Source: Onchocerca volvulus (taxonomy: Eukaryota > Nematoda > Chromadorea > Rhabditida > Onchocercidae). Taken from it: DNA of 64,000 nucleotides. Shown in pieces: positions 1-17,100 of this stretch; the stretch's first letter is position 1, and every line of letters begins with the position of its first letter. The DNA lies in contig HG738137.1 of NCBI GenBank assembly GCA_000499405.2, positions 22,282,603 to 22,346,602 on the forward strand, read 5' to 3'. A program made the position numbers and the translations under genes. The notes beneath the pieces were generated by a model. The model saw nothing but the letters and a program-made list of their open reading frames with translations, ran no database searches and was not told where the DNA came from.

Positions 1-649
1 GAATCTTATTTCTACAGTTAGCTATTGTTTGGAACTTTCCATAAAATAGTGGATTCCATGATTCCAAGTCTTTCGAGCATCTTATTTGTTTTGATGATAT
101 CATCATTCTTTTTCAAAAACGAAGCCAAGCAATAGAAGAATCTCGAAATTCTTCTTATCAAAATCTCAAACTTTGCTTCACAATTTTCATAAAGTATAGA
201 AAAGACTTAATCTATGACCAAGCTATGTTCATTTTATCCAAATCTATCAGTGTTCTCATCCATTTTTTTCTTACCATTTTTCATTCTTACCTTTTTATTT
301 TTTTTATTTTTTATTTTTTTTTTTTGATCAGAAAATTTAATAGTTCTCAATCTGTTTTAACAAAAATTCTGCATAAAGATATTAGATTTGTTCGGTTCAA
401 ACAGTACCAACTATCCTTCATTAAATCCAAAATTATTTCATGGTCCGACCTTTTATTATGGTCCTCATTTTGAAAATTCGTCTCGATCGACTTAGAATTC
501 ATGCATGCAATATTCAGAAAATGGTATTGTTGTTTACGCTGCAAATTTGTTTCAATAGTGGTTCGTTATTTTTAATCTTTGTCACCATTTTAATACTAAA
601 TGATGCAGCAGTATTTTCAAATTTAGCAACTCAATGTTCCATCATGTCT

Positions 650-1500
650 CATTCGCAAAACAAATTATGAAGTCAGTTGTTGAACCAAATGTCATTGATG
701 CAATTGAAGTCATTGTCCAACAGATTCTTTCAATGCAGTTATATTCTTTCTTTTGACATAACAAAATTCTCAGTGAAATGATGTTTATTTCGTTCAACGC
801 ATCATCAGATAGCAATGAAAATGATCAAAAACCACTGGCAGCTTTTTTCAGCTGAGTTTTCAATAGTTTCTGATGCATGACGCTTTAGCTTTCGATAGCT
901 CAAACGCACTCATCCGCTATTAATTTTTCTCACTAGTGACCATCTGGATGTCGATATTGAAAATCTTGTTCGGAATTTTCACCAAGATAGTTAGTATTAA
1001 ATTCCGTAATTAAATTGATTTTTTTGTTGAATACTTTTGGTAAAACGTTCACATCGATATCCGGGATACTTTCTTGTCAGTTCCTTTCCAGTTGGCATTA
1101 ATATCATCGACAGAATTACCGCAATTTTTTACCTTTTCAGGAAAATTTTCGTCAGTTAAAAATGCTGGGAATTCTTCTTGCTGGTAGTAATACCCAGTTC
1201 ACTTGCACTGAATTCAATTTTTTGTTCAGTACTTCTAAGCATGTCGATAGCCACTTTTCCATTTGCAAGAAAACAGCGAAAGTGGATATTTCGTGGATAA
1301 TTTCAAGGAATGTTTTGAAAATCTTTTTATTTATTTATCTTTTCACTTTTTTTTCTTATTCTTCATTGCTGAGATAATTATCTTCGTCTGGTTCTCAGTA
1401 AACCGCGAAATTTCGAGAAGTTTTGCTCGTCAAATCATTCTTAGTTTTAGTACTCAATTCTTTGCTACTTGATCTTTAAACTCCTTGTTTACGGTAATTA
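650..1500 (-). pseudogene. possible decayed protein-coding region
   Basis: Read on the minus strand, successive fragments look coding but lie in different frames. They include FPAFLTDENFPEKVKNCG, then NSVDDINANWKGTDKK, then after a frame change IPDIDVNVLPKVF and LITEFNTNYLGENSEQD, then KLKRHASETIENSAEK, and an open stretch at about 655-830. The composition is charged, Asn/Lys/Glu-rich and unlike translated intron. No fragment exceeds about 60 codons and no start or splice sites tie them together. I do not recognise the family. Alternatives are chance open frames in AT-rich DNA, or unrecognised exons of a fast-evolving gene. Confidence 0.25.
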
Positions 1501-1853
1501 CAGATTTCCCCGACAGCACCATAATTTCACACTTCCAAATCAATATTTTTCATAATCCCTCTTCACATGAAGATGCACATGGACTTCTTTCAATATTCTA
1601 GTTAGTTGGAGAGACAAAGTTTGACATCAGTTTCAATATATCATTTTGTTTATTGTTGCAAAATCTTATTATCTATATGACAGTCGAAGATGGAAATGTG
1701 TTGTCTGAAGACAGATTGATGAGAAATAAGAGAGATTGCGCTACACTAAGGCGGCAATGATTAGCCAGCGATAGCTCAGAAATAAGACAACATCTTATAT
1801 TACCATAATTTAGCTAGCATGATGCTTGAGTCTTAAATTTCATTCTTCTTTAG

Positions 1854-1911
1854 TCGGAAAGATAATTATAATACAATTTTTTTTTTTTTAATATTATAAC
1901 TATCTTTCCGA
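1854..1911. repeat. 20-bp inverted repeat (hairpin)
   Basis: The arm at 1854-1873 is the reverse complement of 1892-1911 with one mismatch in 20. The arms flank an 18-base T-rich loop. It lies about 200 bases upstream of the rho-1 start codon. It could be a transcribed stem-loop, or the collapsed remains of a small inverted-repeat transposon. Confidence 0.6.
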
Positions 1912-2107
1912 AAAGGAAAAACCTGGTCGCTAAACAGAAGAAAAGCATCGTATTCAGTAATTTAGTGAAAGGAGGGAATAAGGGAAGTAATAGTACCGAT
2001 TACGTTTTCTGAGTTGCACATTGTTTTCATGTAGAAAACCAAATGTTAACAAAAATTGTAGAATTTATTAAAAGAATACTATCTAGCTTTTTATTGGCAT
2101 TACTACT

Positions 2108-4057
<1,950 letters not shown>

Positions 4058-7000
4058 TTTCATAAAAGTGTTAAACTGTAAAATTTCAGTTTTGCTTTTT
4101 CGCCTGCAGCATTTTATTTGATGATTTTTTAATCCGGCGCCAAGTATTTTTTTACGATTATTGTTTTCAGATATCCTGTTTAATCTTAAGCTATGCAGTT
4201 TATCCATCTAATTATTTATTTATAAGTTTGCAGAATTAGGATTGATGAGGATTCCTTAAATTTAGTGTGTTCAATAGTAGGAACTGAATAATTTTTTGTC
4301 TTTGATACTTAACTGTTATTCATATTCTTAAGTGAAGTCCATGTTTCAAAATCTTTCATTTCCGATTATTATTCTGAAAAGAATAAGTATGAAATTGAGT
4401 AGAAGTTTTAGTTTTTTAACTTTCTCTTTTATTGTGGAAGTTAATTGCCCTAATTTTGGCATATATTTAGTTGTTTAAGGAACGATAAGGTTGGAATGTT
4501 ACGAACTATAATATATTATTGTTTCTGATGCATTCAGTAGTGTTAATAGCAATATTAGATACATTGGACATGTACCTTAAAGTTTTGATTTGCATAATCG
4601 TGCGTAACAAAAGATCAGTCATATGCAGTCTGAGATCAGACATTTTCAGTCATATTTCAGCAAAAAAAAAGAAACATTCAGTACAGAAATCATTCATCCT
4701 TTTTGTTTTTTTAAAGATAGCCTTCTAAATTTCTAGTAGAAGCAGACACATCCTCTTTTGACTCGCGCGAACCGTTGAAATAAGGGCGATTTATTTAATA
4801 ACGTGCTCATAGGAATAGATTATTGTGCGTGATATCAATCACATGATTGGCGTCTCTTTGTCTTTTCATATGCGTTACATTTATAATAACTTCGAATCAT
4901 TTACTGTGGGTTATTATACTTGCTTCGATTTCAACATGTGGTTAAATACAAAAATTACTCATTATATTAGTTCCATTATTGTCTCAGCTATGCTCTTTTC
5001 TCTTTACATTTCATTCACAAATCAGATATTACTATAATTTACTATTAATAAACATTTTATTTCATAGAATTGTTTTTTAGATTTTTCTACAAAGATAGAA
5101 TCAAAGCTTATTATTCTACCATGTTTGTTCCGAAGAGTTGAACTGCGTCCAATTGTCACAATCTTTACGATGAATCACAATAACATAAGAAATGACCGTT
5201 TTTGCTGGGATTTGTGAACTTATTGAGTTACAACGCTTTCTTTAAAATAATTGTCATGCCAGCTATAAAATACCCCTAAATAAGGTGCCCTGAATTTGCG
5301 GATCTAACATGACAAGGAGTGACGACACGTTTGATTATTATTGAATTTAAGAATTACTGGTTCGAACTCAGTCAGTTTTTCTGGAATTAAAGGTTTTGTG
5401 TCGAGTAGATTATGATGCATTGGTGTCGAAGATTCACGTTGAGCAGAAAGGTTGAAAACTATTTATCAATTATTGAACAATAGAGATGATGTGACAATAT
5501 TCAAAAACATTTCAAACATTACTGAGAGGGAAATTGATAATCAAACTTGTAATAATATCATTTTTATAGAGGAAGGATGGCGAATCCTTTCAGTCGATTT
5601 CTAATCTCTTCCAAAATTAGGTCCTATCATAATTTTTAGTATTTATCAAATACTTTTAGTTTCTACAGAATAAGGATCAGTGTTTGCGAATTGCAAATAT
5701 ATGTCATTGAATTTGCATATTGTGCAAATATATCATCCACAGGTTACAGATACCCTATTTGCAGATTGGCGTTAAAATTAACGAAATAAGTTGAAATGAT
5801 CATTATTCACTTCATAGGTAACATATCAAGAATTTGCTCGAACTTACCAGAATTATCCAGATTGCTGATTCGCATTCTCATTATATGACAAACTTACGAG
5901 ACAAAGAGAAAAAGTGATTTTAAAACCTTCCTTTCTAAGAAACTTCTCATTTCTCATGATATATCACTTTACATGATGATATGATTAAATGATGATATAA
6001 CGGACGGCAAATATTTACTTTACATAATCTATAACGGATTTTGCTGGTAATGCCCTTTGTTTATACTTCAGCAAACCAAGGAATGACTTTCGCTGTTTTT
6101 AGACCACTTTAACTTCATCATCAAGTATGATACCTACGCGGTTTATTTGAAGTTTTTGCGATTGACTTTTTGCTCCTTTACACCATTTCAATTGATAGAA
6201 AAGCATTCACACATGACAGCATAGCTAATTTTCCATCGTCATGATGCAAAGCGTAATATTGTTGTCAACTGTATATATGGCGCATTTTTTTCAAGGTAAG
6301 GAGGTTGGCTTCTTTTCATAACGCTAAAATGATTCAATTATGACTATCAGGCTTATTTATGATTTTGAAAGCATAATATTGATCATGCAATTACGTGCCT
6401 TGAACTCAACTGCTTAAAAAATTTTCGCTTCAAAGTAAGATTCAATGATAGATTATAGTAGTGAAGAATTAATGATAAATTAATTATATTCACTACTATC
6501 TCGATCAAAATAAAGTATACAAAAAACTGCTGACGATAACAGTGTAATTTTTTCGAAAAAAAACTACGTACGAAGGAAACTCCAAATTCAGACTTGACTT
6601 AATATGGCAGAGAAAAAGGTTTGGACTGGAGGAATATACAGTATCGACTGATATTGGCGCGGAAGAAACTTTTAAGAAGTAAACATAACTGGTGAGAATA
6701 ATCACTTCTCGAATTTTCTGCAGTGCTGATATTATTTGAGAAATTTAAGTCTAATGAACATATTTATAGTATAGATTTTTCAGAATCATAATTTTTAACA
6801 TGCAGTGTTATGAATAAATTTTCATAATCACAAACGATAATCTTTTTGTGAAAATAAGTTGGAAGCAATTCAGTGGGATAAAGCATTGTATGAAGAGTTA
6901 CTTAAACTATATACAATGATCCACTAAACATACATTGTTTACAAAGCAGTGATAATCCGCAGGATTTGTCAGTTCAATTTGTAAGACTAAAAATTTTTAG

Positions 7001-8114
7001 TTCTATTTTTTCAGACATTGCAAGAGTTTGCAAACCATTGCGAAAAATAATAATATCGAAATTTTGTGTTTTTCGAAATTTCTAACTAGCTTTTTAACAG
7101 TTCATTTCTTGTTCACCAAAAATCATAGAATGAATAATACAAAAATTTTCAGAATCAAGAAAATGAAAATATAAAGAAACCCGAGATCTGATCAGAACTA
7201 TTTGGAAAACGAAAAGACATACTGGAATGTCCAGCTACAAATAATGTGAATTAATTCCTGCATTATTTTTAAACTGCTCTTAGACTATCACGAAGAACCA
7301 GTCCTAATTTTGATGAATTTCTTCTGTACTAAAATTTTATTATGTTTAGCTTTCTAGAATTGCTTTGTTCATGAAAAATAGGCAATGTATGAAGAAAACG
7401 TCTTATTTATTTTATTAACATTTCTTTTAAATATATCTCGATTTCTAAACTTACTATACCGGCTTAATTTCATTTCTCTATTCATTTGTAATCAGCAACT
7501 GCTTAAGGAACACATTACTTTTCTGCTCACAAAGATTTGATTATGTACATATCAGCAGTTATTTTTCACGCACACCAAATTTTAAATGTTTTTTTTTGGA
7601 ATATATATGTATTAATTACGATTAATATTCGGAGAAAAAAGGTCAAAATATTTCTAACTTACCTTTGTTAACTATTATATCTATCTATATACAGAATGAT
7701 TAAAACGACAAGTCAAAATAAAAAAAATATATACAAATGTTCAGCCCCATATTTAGAGTCATTATAAGTCAATCAATAAACTTTGCGCAAAACTAACGGC
7801 ATTCAAATCCTCACTTCGGATTTCTATCAGAGAACGCATCTTCTTCACTCTCCGAAATCAACATTATTTAACGCAGCCCAAGTTTTTTGAGATTTTCGTT
7901 CGACAGTATTTAGATTGAAGACTGAGATGATAGTTTTGCGCAATGTTTGTTAATAAATTCATGAGTAACTCTGGATATAAGGCAGAATGTTAAAATGTTT
8001 TTTCATTTTGACTAACTGTTTAATCTTTGTAATTTCCTGATTTCTCGTCCGACTGGCGAAGCATTTCGACTTCGTTATTTCGTTATGAATTCGCAAAATA
8101 TTGAAGTGTGATGT
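4058..8114. other. intergenic, 4 kb
   Basis: Contains the rho-1 3' UTR and the tankyrase promoter. I found no exon chain or RNA gene. The ORFs present are short, T-rich on translation and lack splice-consistent neighbours. Small local repeats of a TGATGATAT type occur near 5960-6000. Confidence 0.5.
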
Positions 8115-11100
8115 ATGTCGCCCAAACGCGTACGGCAGCTACAGCAATTCACGCAAGTTCCCACGGTTACCAAACAAAATAGCTACCATGGTAAATATGT
8201 TTTTTTGAAGCAATTTTTATAAGCATTTTTTGTTAATGGTCATACAAAATACATGCAATATACATCATGCAAAATATGTTAATGCGCATAAAGTTATTTC
8301 ACACATGTTTTGCATTTCTCAACATATTATGTACGATCTGCGGCACTATACGCAGTTTGGAAAGTAAATTATAAGCTCGAATTTAATGATTAAATTTCTA
8401 TAATTTTGAAATTAACCAATCGAAGAGCGTAAAGCAGTAGTGTCGGATGAGGACATTATTTTAGTATGAAATTTTAAAAATTTATTACAGTATGGTAAAT
8501 TGATACCCCATTGCATGGCCGTTAAAGTTTGGTGAATTGAGAGATTCATAAATAAGTGATATTAGTTCATGTTAGTAATAAGTGTAAAGTAGGAATTGTT
8601 CTGTCTGACTTTTCTGGTTTTTCGAGCTAGAATCTCTAGCTGTAAGTTCCAGATCGATGTCATGAAGAAGAATACTTGAAACTGTTTGAATCGTGTAAAA
8701 AAGGTAACTTGTCGACTTTGTTGCAGTTGCTTAAACCTGAAACAGTAAATCAGGTATGTCAGATTGTCTCTATTGTCTTGTTGTTCTAAAGTGCTTGCAA
8801 CAAGAATACAACGACAAGAATGATTATGAAGCAATTTTATTAGATATTGATTTTTCATTGGAATAAAATAATAGATGCATTTACAAAAGTACTGATAAAA
8901 TTGTCAGAAACTCACTATTCCTTAATAAATCAGAAATCATTTTATCCCAGTTTGATGATCATAGCTTAAAACATTAAACAAATGGAAAAAATAGGCCTTT
9001 TTGACAAAATTGTCTTAGTTTGTGCTATTTGAATATAATTAAGAACATTTTGAGTTGGTATGGTTTGTTGAAAATTTCCGACTTTTCTATAGTCTCTTTT
9101 TTTAGCCTGACTTAAATAATCGTCACTCATCGCCGTTACATTATGCAGCCGGTTTCGGAAAGGTAGATTGTGTTCGAGCATTGCTTGCGGCTGGTGCAAA
9201 TATAAGCCAAGCCGATGATAGTGGTTTGGTTCCGTTACATAACGCTTCCTCCTTTGGACACATTGATGTGGTAAAAATTTTGCTAGAAAATGGTGCTGAT
9301 ACAAATGTTAGCGATCACTGGGGATTTACACCTCTTCATGAAGCAGCTATATGGGGAAAAGTATGTTTCTGTAATAATGCATTTGTGAAAGTTAATTATT
9401 CAGGAACGTTAGGAGTTTGCCTACTTTTCTGGAAATTAAGAAACTCCAAATATAATATAGCTTTTCATCGTTCCGAAACATTTAGTCTCTCTTTTTTTTT
9501 TCTTTTATAGAAAAAATTCGGATACAGTCCAATTTTCTTTTTTTTAACGATGATGTATAGCGAAGAAATTTTTTGCCTTGAATTACTTTAGAAATCGTTT
9601 TTAGGCTGATGTTTGCGTCCTCCTGTTACAGCACGGTGCTTCAGTACTGAGCGAAAATTCGGATGGTAAGACACCGCAAGATTTGGCTGATGGTGATGCT
9701 AAAGCTGTTTTTACAGGTCCGATATTGTATTTTGCTAATTATCAGTTGAATAAAATTTAACTTATTAAAGATATGAAGAATTGAAAGCAGGCGGTTGATT
9801 TCTGTAACTTATAGGTGACTATAGAAAAGAAGAGTTATTACAAGCAGCAAAGATTGGAGATGAGGAAAGCTTATTATCTTGTTTAACACCCTTCAATGTT
9901 AACTGTCATGCAGCTACTGGGCGAAAGGTTAGAATTTGTGACTAATAAAGAAATAAATGCAGAAAAAAGTCAAAAGAAATCAACTGAGGAATTCATTGGT
10001 GTTTTCGAAATCAAGAGTTTGCAAACTAAGGCTTAAATTCATTTGAAATTTAGTGAAATTTAATCTGGAATCTATAGATTCTAGTCGGAAATTCGGGTTT
10101 AATTTTTTTTTTTGCAACATTTAACATAAAAATTTCTTTCAGTCAACACCTTTACATTTGGCTTGTGGTTATAATCGAGTAAGAGCAGTGAAAATCTTGT
10201 TAGAAAAGGGTGCTGATGTTCAGGCTATAGATATTGGGTATGTTATTGTTTAAGTCCAGTACATAAAATTTCTTGTTCGACATATCTTTGCAATACGACA
10301 TTTATGAAAATTTTTATAGTCGAGTTTAATACTAAAAATTCGTTGTTATTAATTGACAGTTACTTCATTTTTTTCTTCCGAAATTTGTATGTTTTTGAAG
10401 TCAAGGTTTATAAATATTGCAGAGGCTTAGTTCCACTTCATAATGCGTCTTCATTTGGACATTTGGAAGTAGTCAGTTTATTGCTGGAAGCAGGTGCCGA
10501 TTCGCAAGCTGAAGATTTGTGGAATTTCACACCACTTCATGAATCTGCAAGTAAAGGACGTCTAGAGGTTTGTATGTACTTTTTAAATCATGACAAAATT
10601 CAATAATGATAACCACATCTTTCAATGTTCTGAATTTTGTTTTTTTTTTTCTCTCACATTGTAGTGGTTAAAAAATCCAAATTTTAATCGTTCCAAGGTG
10701 GTAAAATTGTTGGCAGCTAATGGAGCTGATCCAACACGTAAAACTGGCAATGCAAAAGCACCCATCGAATATATAACTGATGAAGATGCTAAAAAAGAAA
10801 TACTTTATGAATATGCGGGCTACAAAATTTATGCGGCAGCACAAATTGGCGATATTCTCATGGTTCGTAAATTTTTAATAATATCGGACATAGTGAGTAG
10901 AGAAGTTTTAGATATTAGAATGTCTACTGATAGGAAGGATTTTTCCTCACAATTCATCAGACTATGTATTTTCGAATAATATAAATATTTTAGAATTGAA
11001 TCTTAATTTGATGCAAGTTGATTTATTTTCAGTTGAAGAATCTATTAGCTGATCGAGATCCTAATTATGTGCATCCCTGTCTGAAAGAGACTCCATTACA

Positions 11101-14100
11101 TGCAGTTGCAGGCTCGGCTCATCAAAGAAGAAAAGTAATTGCTGAAATGCTTTTGAAAAATGGATGTCCTACAAATGTTCTGAACAAGGAGTAAGTTTCT
11201 TTAAAAACTTTCTTTTTATATGAGAGATTTTCTCATTAGTTTAAGATATTCTAGTTGCTTTTGAATTTCTTTCGATTACATTTTTTTTTTTCTTTTGATT
11301 CCCTTTCGATTAATAATATGTTGCGAATGTTTACTTTTCAAATGCATATTGATGAATGTTGACCATGTAATTTTTCTAAAACTGTTATTATTATGATATA
11401 TAATTAAATATCTCTCAATTTTTAGAGGTTTTTCGGCGCTGCATGTTGCAACAAAAATGTGCTCTTATGATGTATTGGAAGTACTAATAAATTGTGGTGT
11501 GAATATTAGTGAATTGACTAGCCGTGGTCAGACAGTACTTCATATTGCAGCCGAAAAAGGAGATTTTGATTTATGCAAGTGAGACAATTATTACATTTCT
11601 TTATTTTTATAGAAATTTGTCAAACTGAGATCTCTTTTATATGTTAGTCTATTTTTTGGGTTAAATGATCAAAAATATTGAAGACAAAAATAGTATTCAT
11701 ATTTAATTTTCGCTCGAAATTTTTCATGTTTTTCACATACAAATGTAGAATTTATGGAAATTTTTAGCGAAATGATGGACATGTATTTCAGACGCCTGCT
11801 AAATTATGGCTTGCCAACTGATCTGAAAGATAATGAACAAAAAACAGCAGTTGATGTTGCAAGAAATACTGATATTAGAGATTTAATCAGTCTTTGGAAT
11901 CTGGAAAAAACTAACATAATAGAGAAACGCTGCAAAGTAATGATAAATTTTTTTAAAAATTTTTTTAAAAAAGATTTTATCTGAATATTTTTGCGAACTT
12001 TAGCGAAAATTTAGTTTTAAAATGCCCATGTTCAGTTTTTTCTTACTCCCGCTCTTTTTTATTTATTTCAACAGATGTCTCTTATTCTAAGCTATTTTTT
12101 AGTTTCACGGAACGCGGGGTTTTCTTTTTTTTTGAGGAAATATTTGGAAATTGAGTCTATTTTATCAGTCCTTTTTCCGGTTGATGAATCTAAATTGTTT
12201 TCTAAACGATAGGAACTAGTGATATCACTTGAGACTGTGTCACTAACACAGTCTTATGAATCACACTTTACCTAATCAATCGCTGATTAAAGTAATTCTT
12301 TTTAATTCTTTTTGGAAATATGGTAATATTAGGACTGCTTTACATCAAGTAACTACTATAAGTCAGCTATAGATAATATAATTCGTCATCGAAGGGATTT
12401 AGAAAGATAAATAAGATGTTTTAGTTATTTCCAGACATTTTTTTAAAGATAAACAATGGTGCAAAATGTGGTAAACGAAGAGGAGACTGTAAATACTATT
12501 CTGAAAACCGAAATCGTGGTAGTGGTTCTGGAAGCAATGCGCTTTCTAATAAATTTAAAGTGCCAGAAACACAATGTAATATTTTACAAAGAGAGATACA
12601 AACAGGACATTCAGAAGAATTGGATCTATTGGATGCTGCAAGATGCGGTGATCTTTGTACAGTAAAGGTAAGATAGATTTTCTGATCTGTGATACTATAT
12701 CTTTATTGAATCACCTCTTTTTCTTGCATTTATCTTTTGCTTTTTAATCAATGAAATGAAGTTACAAACACATTATAAATTTGTCAGTTCTTATCACAGT
12801 CAAATTAAAATGATTATTTAAGCATCGCATCAGTCTTTTCATTAGAATGGTACATTTTGAGATGCTAAGTCTTATTCTACATTCTATGTAAGTATGAAGT
12901 ATGATGTGATTTTTCGATTGCTAGAATATTTTTTAATGTGTCAACAGTGACAAGTAGGTCTTTTAAAACTGTTATATAAATTTCATGTTTTGGGATTTAT
13001 GATAAATTCGAGTAGTTATTTCATTATAGAAATTTTGCAGCGCATAATTGAAAGTTGTGGAACAAAAATTATAAATTGTAAAGATTTTGACGGTCGTGAA
13101 TCAACACCCTTACACTTTGCTGCTGGATATAATCGTGTAGAAGTCTTGAAATATTTGTTGGAAAAAGACGCTAATGTCGAAGCAAGAGATACAGGGTTTG
13201 AAATTCAAATTTGGTGTCTATATGTTGGATTGGTTAATTTTTCAACTATTTGATAGAACTAATAAATATTGGTTATCTTTCTGACCCAGCACAGCCATGC
13301 ATGAGAGGAAAATAAAATCTTCATAATTCTTTCATCTTCATTACTCTGTTTTTCAGTTGGTTGGTTCCACTGCATAATGCATGTGCATATGGTCACTTGA
13401 TTGTCGCAGAATTACTTGTAAAGGTTAAATTCTATATTGATTAACTTTAATAAAAATCTCGTATTATATTATGTTACACATGTATTTTATTATCCGTTCA
13501 TAATCATTTATGCAGTGAAGTTTTTATCATTGTTCGAATGTTAACACATCCACTTAAATTCATTTTCATGCCGATGAAATTTTTAATTTCTATACTGATA
13601 TCTAAAAGTTGGGATTCCAGCATGGCGCTAATTTAAATGCCGCTGATAAATGGGGCTATACTCCTCTACACGAAGCTGCTTTAAAGGGAAAATTTGATGT
13701 CTGTAAACTTCTACTTCTTAATGGTGCTGATCCGAAGCATAAAGGGCGCGATGGAAAGATTCCGTTTGATGTTGTCAAAGAAGGTAAGTATTACTCCAAA
13801 AAAACACAGGTTCCATAAATAATTTTCAGAAATCTTACATACTAAAAGTAAATATATGGAAATTTCCCCATCCCTAGAATGTCTGAATTTTATGCCAGTT
13901 TTGCAGTTTATTTGCATTTCCAGGGGCGGATGATGTGTATGATCTTCTGCGTGGTGACGAAGCGGTGCTTGAGGCAGCTAAAGAAGGTGATGTTGAAAAA
14001 ATTCGGAAAATCGTTATCCCTGCAACTGTTAATTGTCGCGATGTTCGAGGTCGTTTTTCAACACCGTTGCATTTGGCCGGTAAATTTCCTTTTTTGTTCT

Positions 14101-17100
14101 GTTTTTCACTCATTTCTCTTTATTCATATCTAAATGTCTCAAAAGAGTGTGAAGTTGCGGCAAATGTTTTATATTACTATTCGAAAAATGGATTATGTAA
14201 AACCAAAAGAAAGAGTAGCTTTTGTAACATTTGCTTCCCTTTTTTTTTTCTCAAATTTCTCTCTCATCAACATGATTACAAAACTTGAAATATTTTATGA
14301 TGTAAATTATTTCTCAAATCTTTTTTTTTTTTTTTGTTGGTAACTTTCTTTGGAAAACGTTCTGGCTTTTCAGTAAATAAGAAGTCGATTTGCTTTAGCT
14401 GGCTATAATAATTTGGAAATTGTGCGATTTTTACTTGAAAATGGCGCAGAAGTTAATTTGAAAGATAAAGGTGGCCTGATACCGTTGCACAATGCGAGTA
14501 GTTTCGGACATTTGGAAATTGCTAGCTTATTAATCGAATGTGGAGCCGAAGTGAATCATCCTGATAAATGGGGATATACTCCTCTACATGAAGCTGCACA
14601 GAAAGTAAGAGTGTTATTATTCGAAAGATTTTCTAATATCTTCACTAGAATGATGTTATGAAATTATTATTTACTTTTTATGACTCACTGAAATTCTCTT
14701 ATACAAGGTGTCAAGTGAGCTTAAGAGAATTATTGGTGATATATGAAATAAGATTAAACTATTTTAGGGTCGCACCCAGATTTGTTCACTACTTTTAAAT
14801 AATGGCGCGGATGTCACATTGAAGAATAACGAAGGTTTTACTGCATTGGATATCACTGTTATGGAAGATACGAAAGAACTGTTAATAGTGCGTGTTACGA
14901 TATTTATATTTTTTTTATATTTTTTATAGTTGTTTAAAACTTATATTCCCTGCAGTGGTAATTGTTTAACATTATTTTCAATTTTTTACATATTCGAAGA
15001 ACAGTTTTGAGATTTTTCTGTTTTATTCAGAGTGCAATGCCAGTTGATCTGAAAAAATTACCAGCTGTCCATATTGTGGGGGATGCAAGTGGATTATCAG
15101 TAGATGATTTACCAATTTCATCGTTTGTGCAGGATTTTTCGAATAATGCAGTTGATGATATGCAATCTGGGATAGCCAGTTGTTCGAGACAGGAAAAAAA
15201 TTTAGCGAATGAAAAAGTATTTCCTGCAACTTTAAGATTTTTTATCCGAAGTTTTATTTCTTGTTGTAAGTATTTCATTGACTTAATGTTTGGAAAAAAA
15301 AAAAGAAAAAAAAGAAAAAATTCTGTAGTTTAATATTCACAGTCCATGCTTAAGATGATTGCAGTTCTTTCTCTTTTTATGATTAAACAGAAAACTCTTC
15401 GGCTGTGACTTTATATTTGAATTTTTTTTTTTTTTAAATTGAAGTTAGCTTGATAGAAATACAACTCATACATTAAAAGCAATCGTAAAAAGCACAGGTA
15501 GTAATAATATGATACTGAGTCTTGAAATTTTGGTATTAAATGCACCATACATAACGTCTGACTAAAATTTTACCACGTTTGTTTCTACAATGTTGTCTTC
15601 TAGATTTTCAAAACTCTCGATAAATTAATTTAACAAATTATTCTAATTCCAGATAGACTGTGACGAATATGAAACAAAATTCTGTATGGAAGAATATTTG
15701 CAATCGATCGGTCTTAGTTCGCTATCGAATCTGTTCGCTAAAGAAAAAATTACATTAGATGTTTTGGCCAGTATGACACATGACGATTTAAAAGCTATCG
15801 GTATCGATACTTTCGGGACTCGATTTCGATTGCTTAAGAACATTGGAAAATGCGTATGGAAAAGTGAGAGATTTTTATCAATTTTTAATTCATTTACAAG
15901 GAACTGGATAGTCAAGACCAAATTACCCTTTTTTTCCCCTTTTTTTTGTTATTTTTAATTCATTTCAGACAAGATTTGGATTTTGAAATAATTACTATTA
16001 AGATTTCTAAAAATTAATTTAGCATGGATCTAAAAAATGACGTATATTTTATTGTTTCCTACGACGCTCAACATTAAATATTATTTATTAGTTACGATTA
16101 ATTATTTATCACTGGATGAATGAGATTTGTTGGTGGTATGTTGAGGAATTGAAGCAAAGATCGAGATAATTATAATGCATGTTTTTAAATACTGCGATTC
16201 TGTGTTAACTCTTTGTGATATTCTATCTACCATGTGATTTCGTTTATTACACATTTAAAACGTGTTTTTAGGTAACGAAAATTGGAATTCATCAAATAAT
16301 ATTCAGATACCAGTATCGATAGGTACGGTGCTGGTACAGATTGAGCGTTCAGATGAACTCTTTCAAAAAATTGAAGAAGGACTGAATTCTACGATTGTAT
16401 TACACCGAGATCTTGGTTTGGGCGGAACATATACTAGGTTTGAAGTGGTTGAAATACAAAAGATTATAAACAAAAAAGTTTATGAAAGGTGACAATTTCT
16501 ATCTATGAAACGGAACAAAATAAATTGTGAAGAATTAATAGAATAAATTAATTAAAAATGAATAATACGTGGCAATATCTTGCATCAGTAATTTACAAAG
16601 CCGTTTGGAATGTATGGATAGCTAATTAAAAATTGTTAAGCACAAATTTTCAGAAATTCAGTTTCATAACGAAATCTCTTTTCTTAAGTTGACTTTAATC
16701 TTCTCTAAAATAAAAGACTTTTAAATTAGTTTAACTAATAAGCTAATACACTAACGCAACACTTTGGTACTTTCAATTTTTTTTTGCTAAGATATATGCG
16801 ACGTCGTGGAGATATAGCGGAAGAGAATTGTGGTGAGCATAACGAGAAACTTTTATATCATGGGTCACCGTTTATACATTCCATTGTACAGAAAGGTTTC
16901 GATGAAAGATATTCATATATGGGTGGTATGTTTGGTGCTGGTGAGTTGATTTGGAAATTTGTTAAAATTTCAAAAATTAATGCATGAATCTTTATTAAGG
17001 AAGATGCCATTATTCTCGAAATTTTTGTGATGTGGGAATTTTAGAATGCTTTTCTTGCACTGAAATCAGTAGCGGTTTAAGGACATTTAATCTCCAAGTG

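Larger units (their letters stand above)
1..2107. other. 5' flank without an intact gene
   Basis: No intact gene is visible here. Low-complexity T runs occur around 300-330 and 1880-1890. The minus strand between about 650 and 1500 carries several reading-frame fragments of protein-like composition, broken by stops and frame changes (listed separately as a possible pseudogene). A long hairpin lies at 1854-1911. The remainder should contain the promoter and 5' leader of rho-1. Confidence 0.5.

Noticed and set aside
225..473. 82-codon + strand ORF rich in Phe, Ile and Leu
   Set aside because: It is the translation of T-rich low-complexity DNA, with no splice partners or recognisable motif.
8966..9304. 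112-codon minus-strand ORF
   Set aside because: It is the antisense shadow of tankyrase exon 3, whose ankyrin coding on the + strand is unmistakable.
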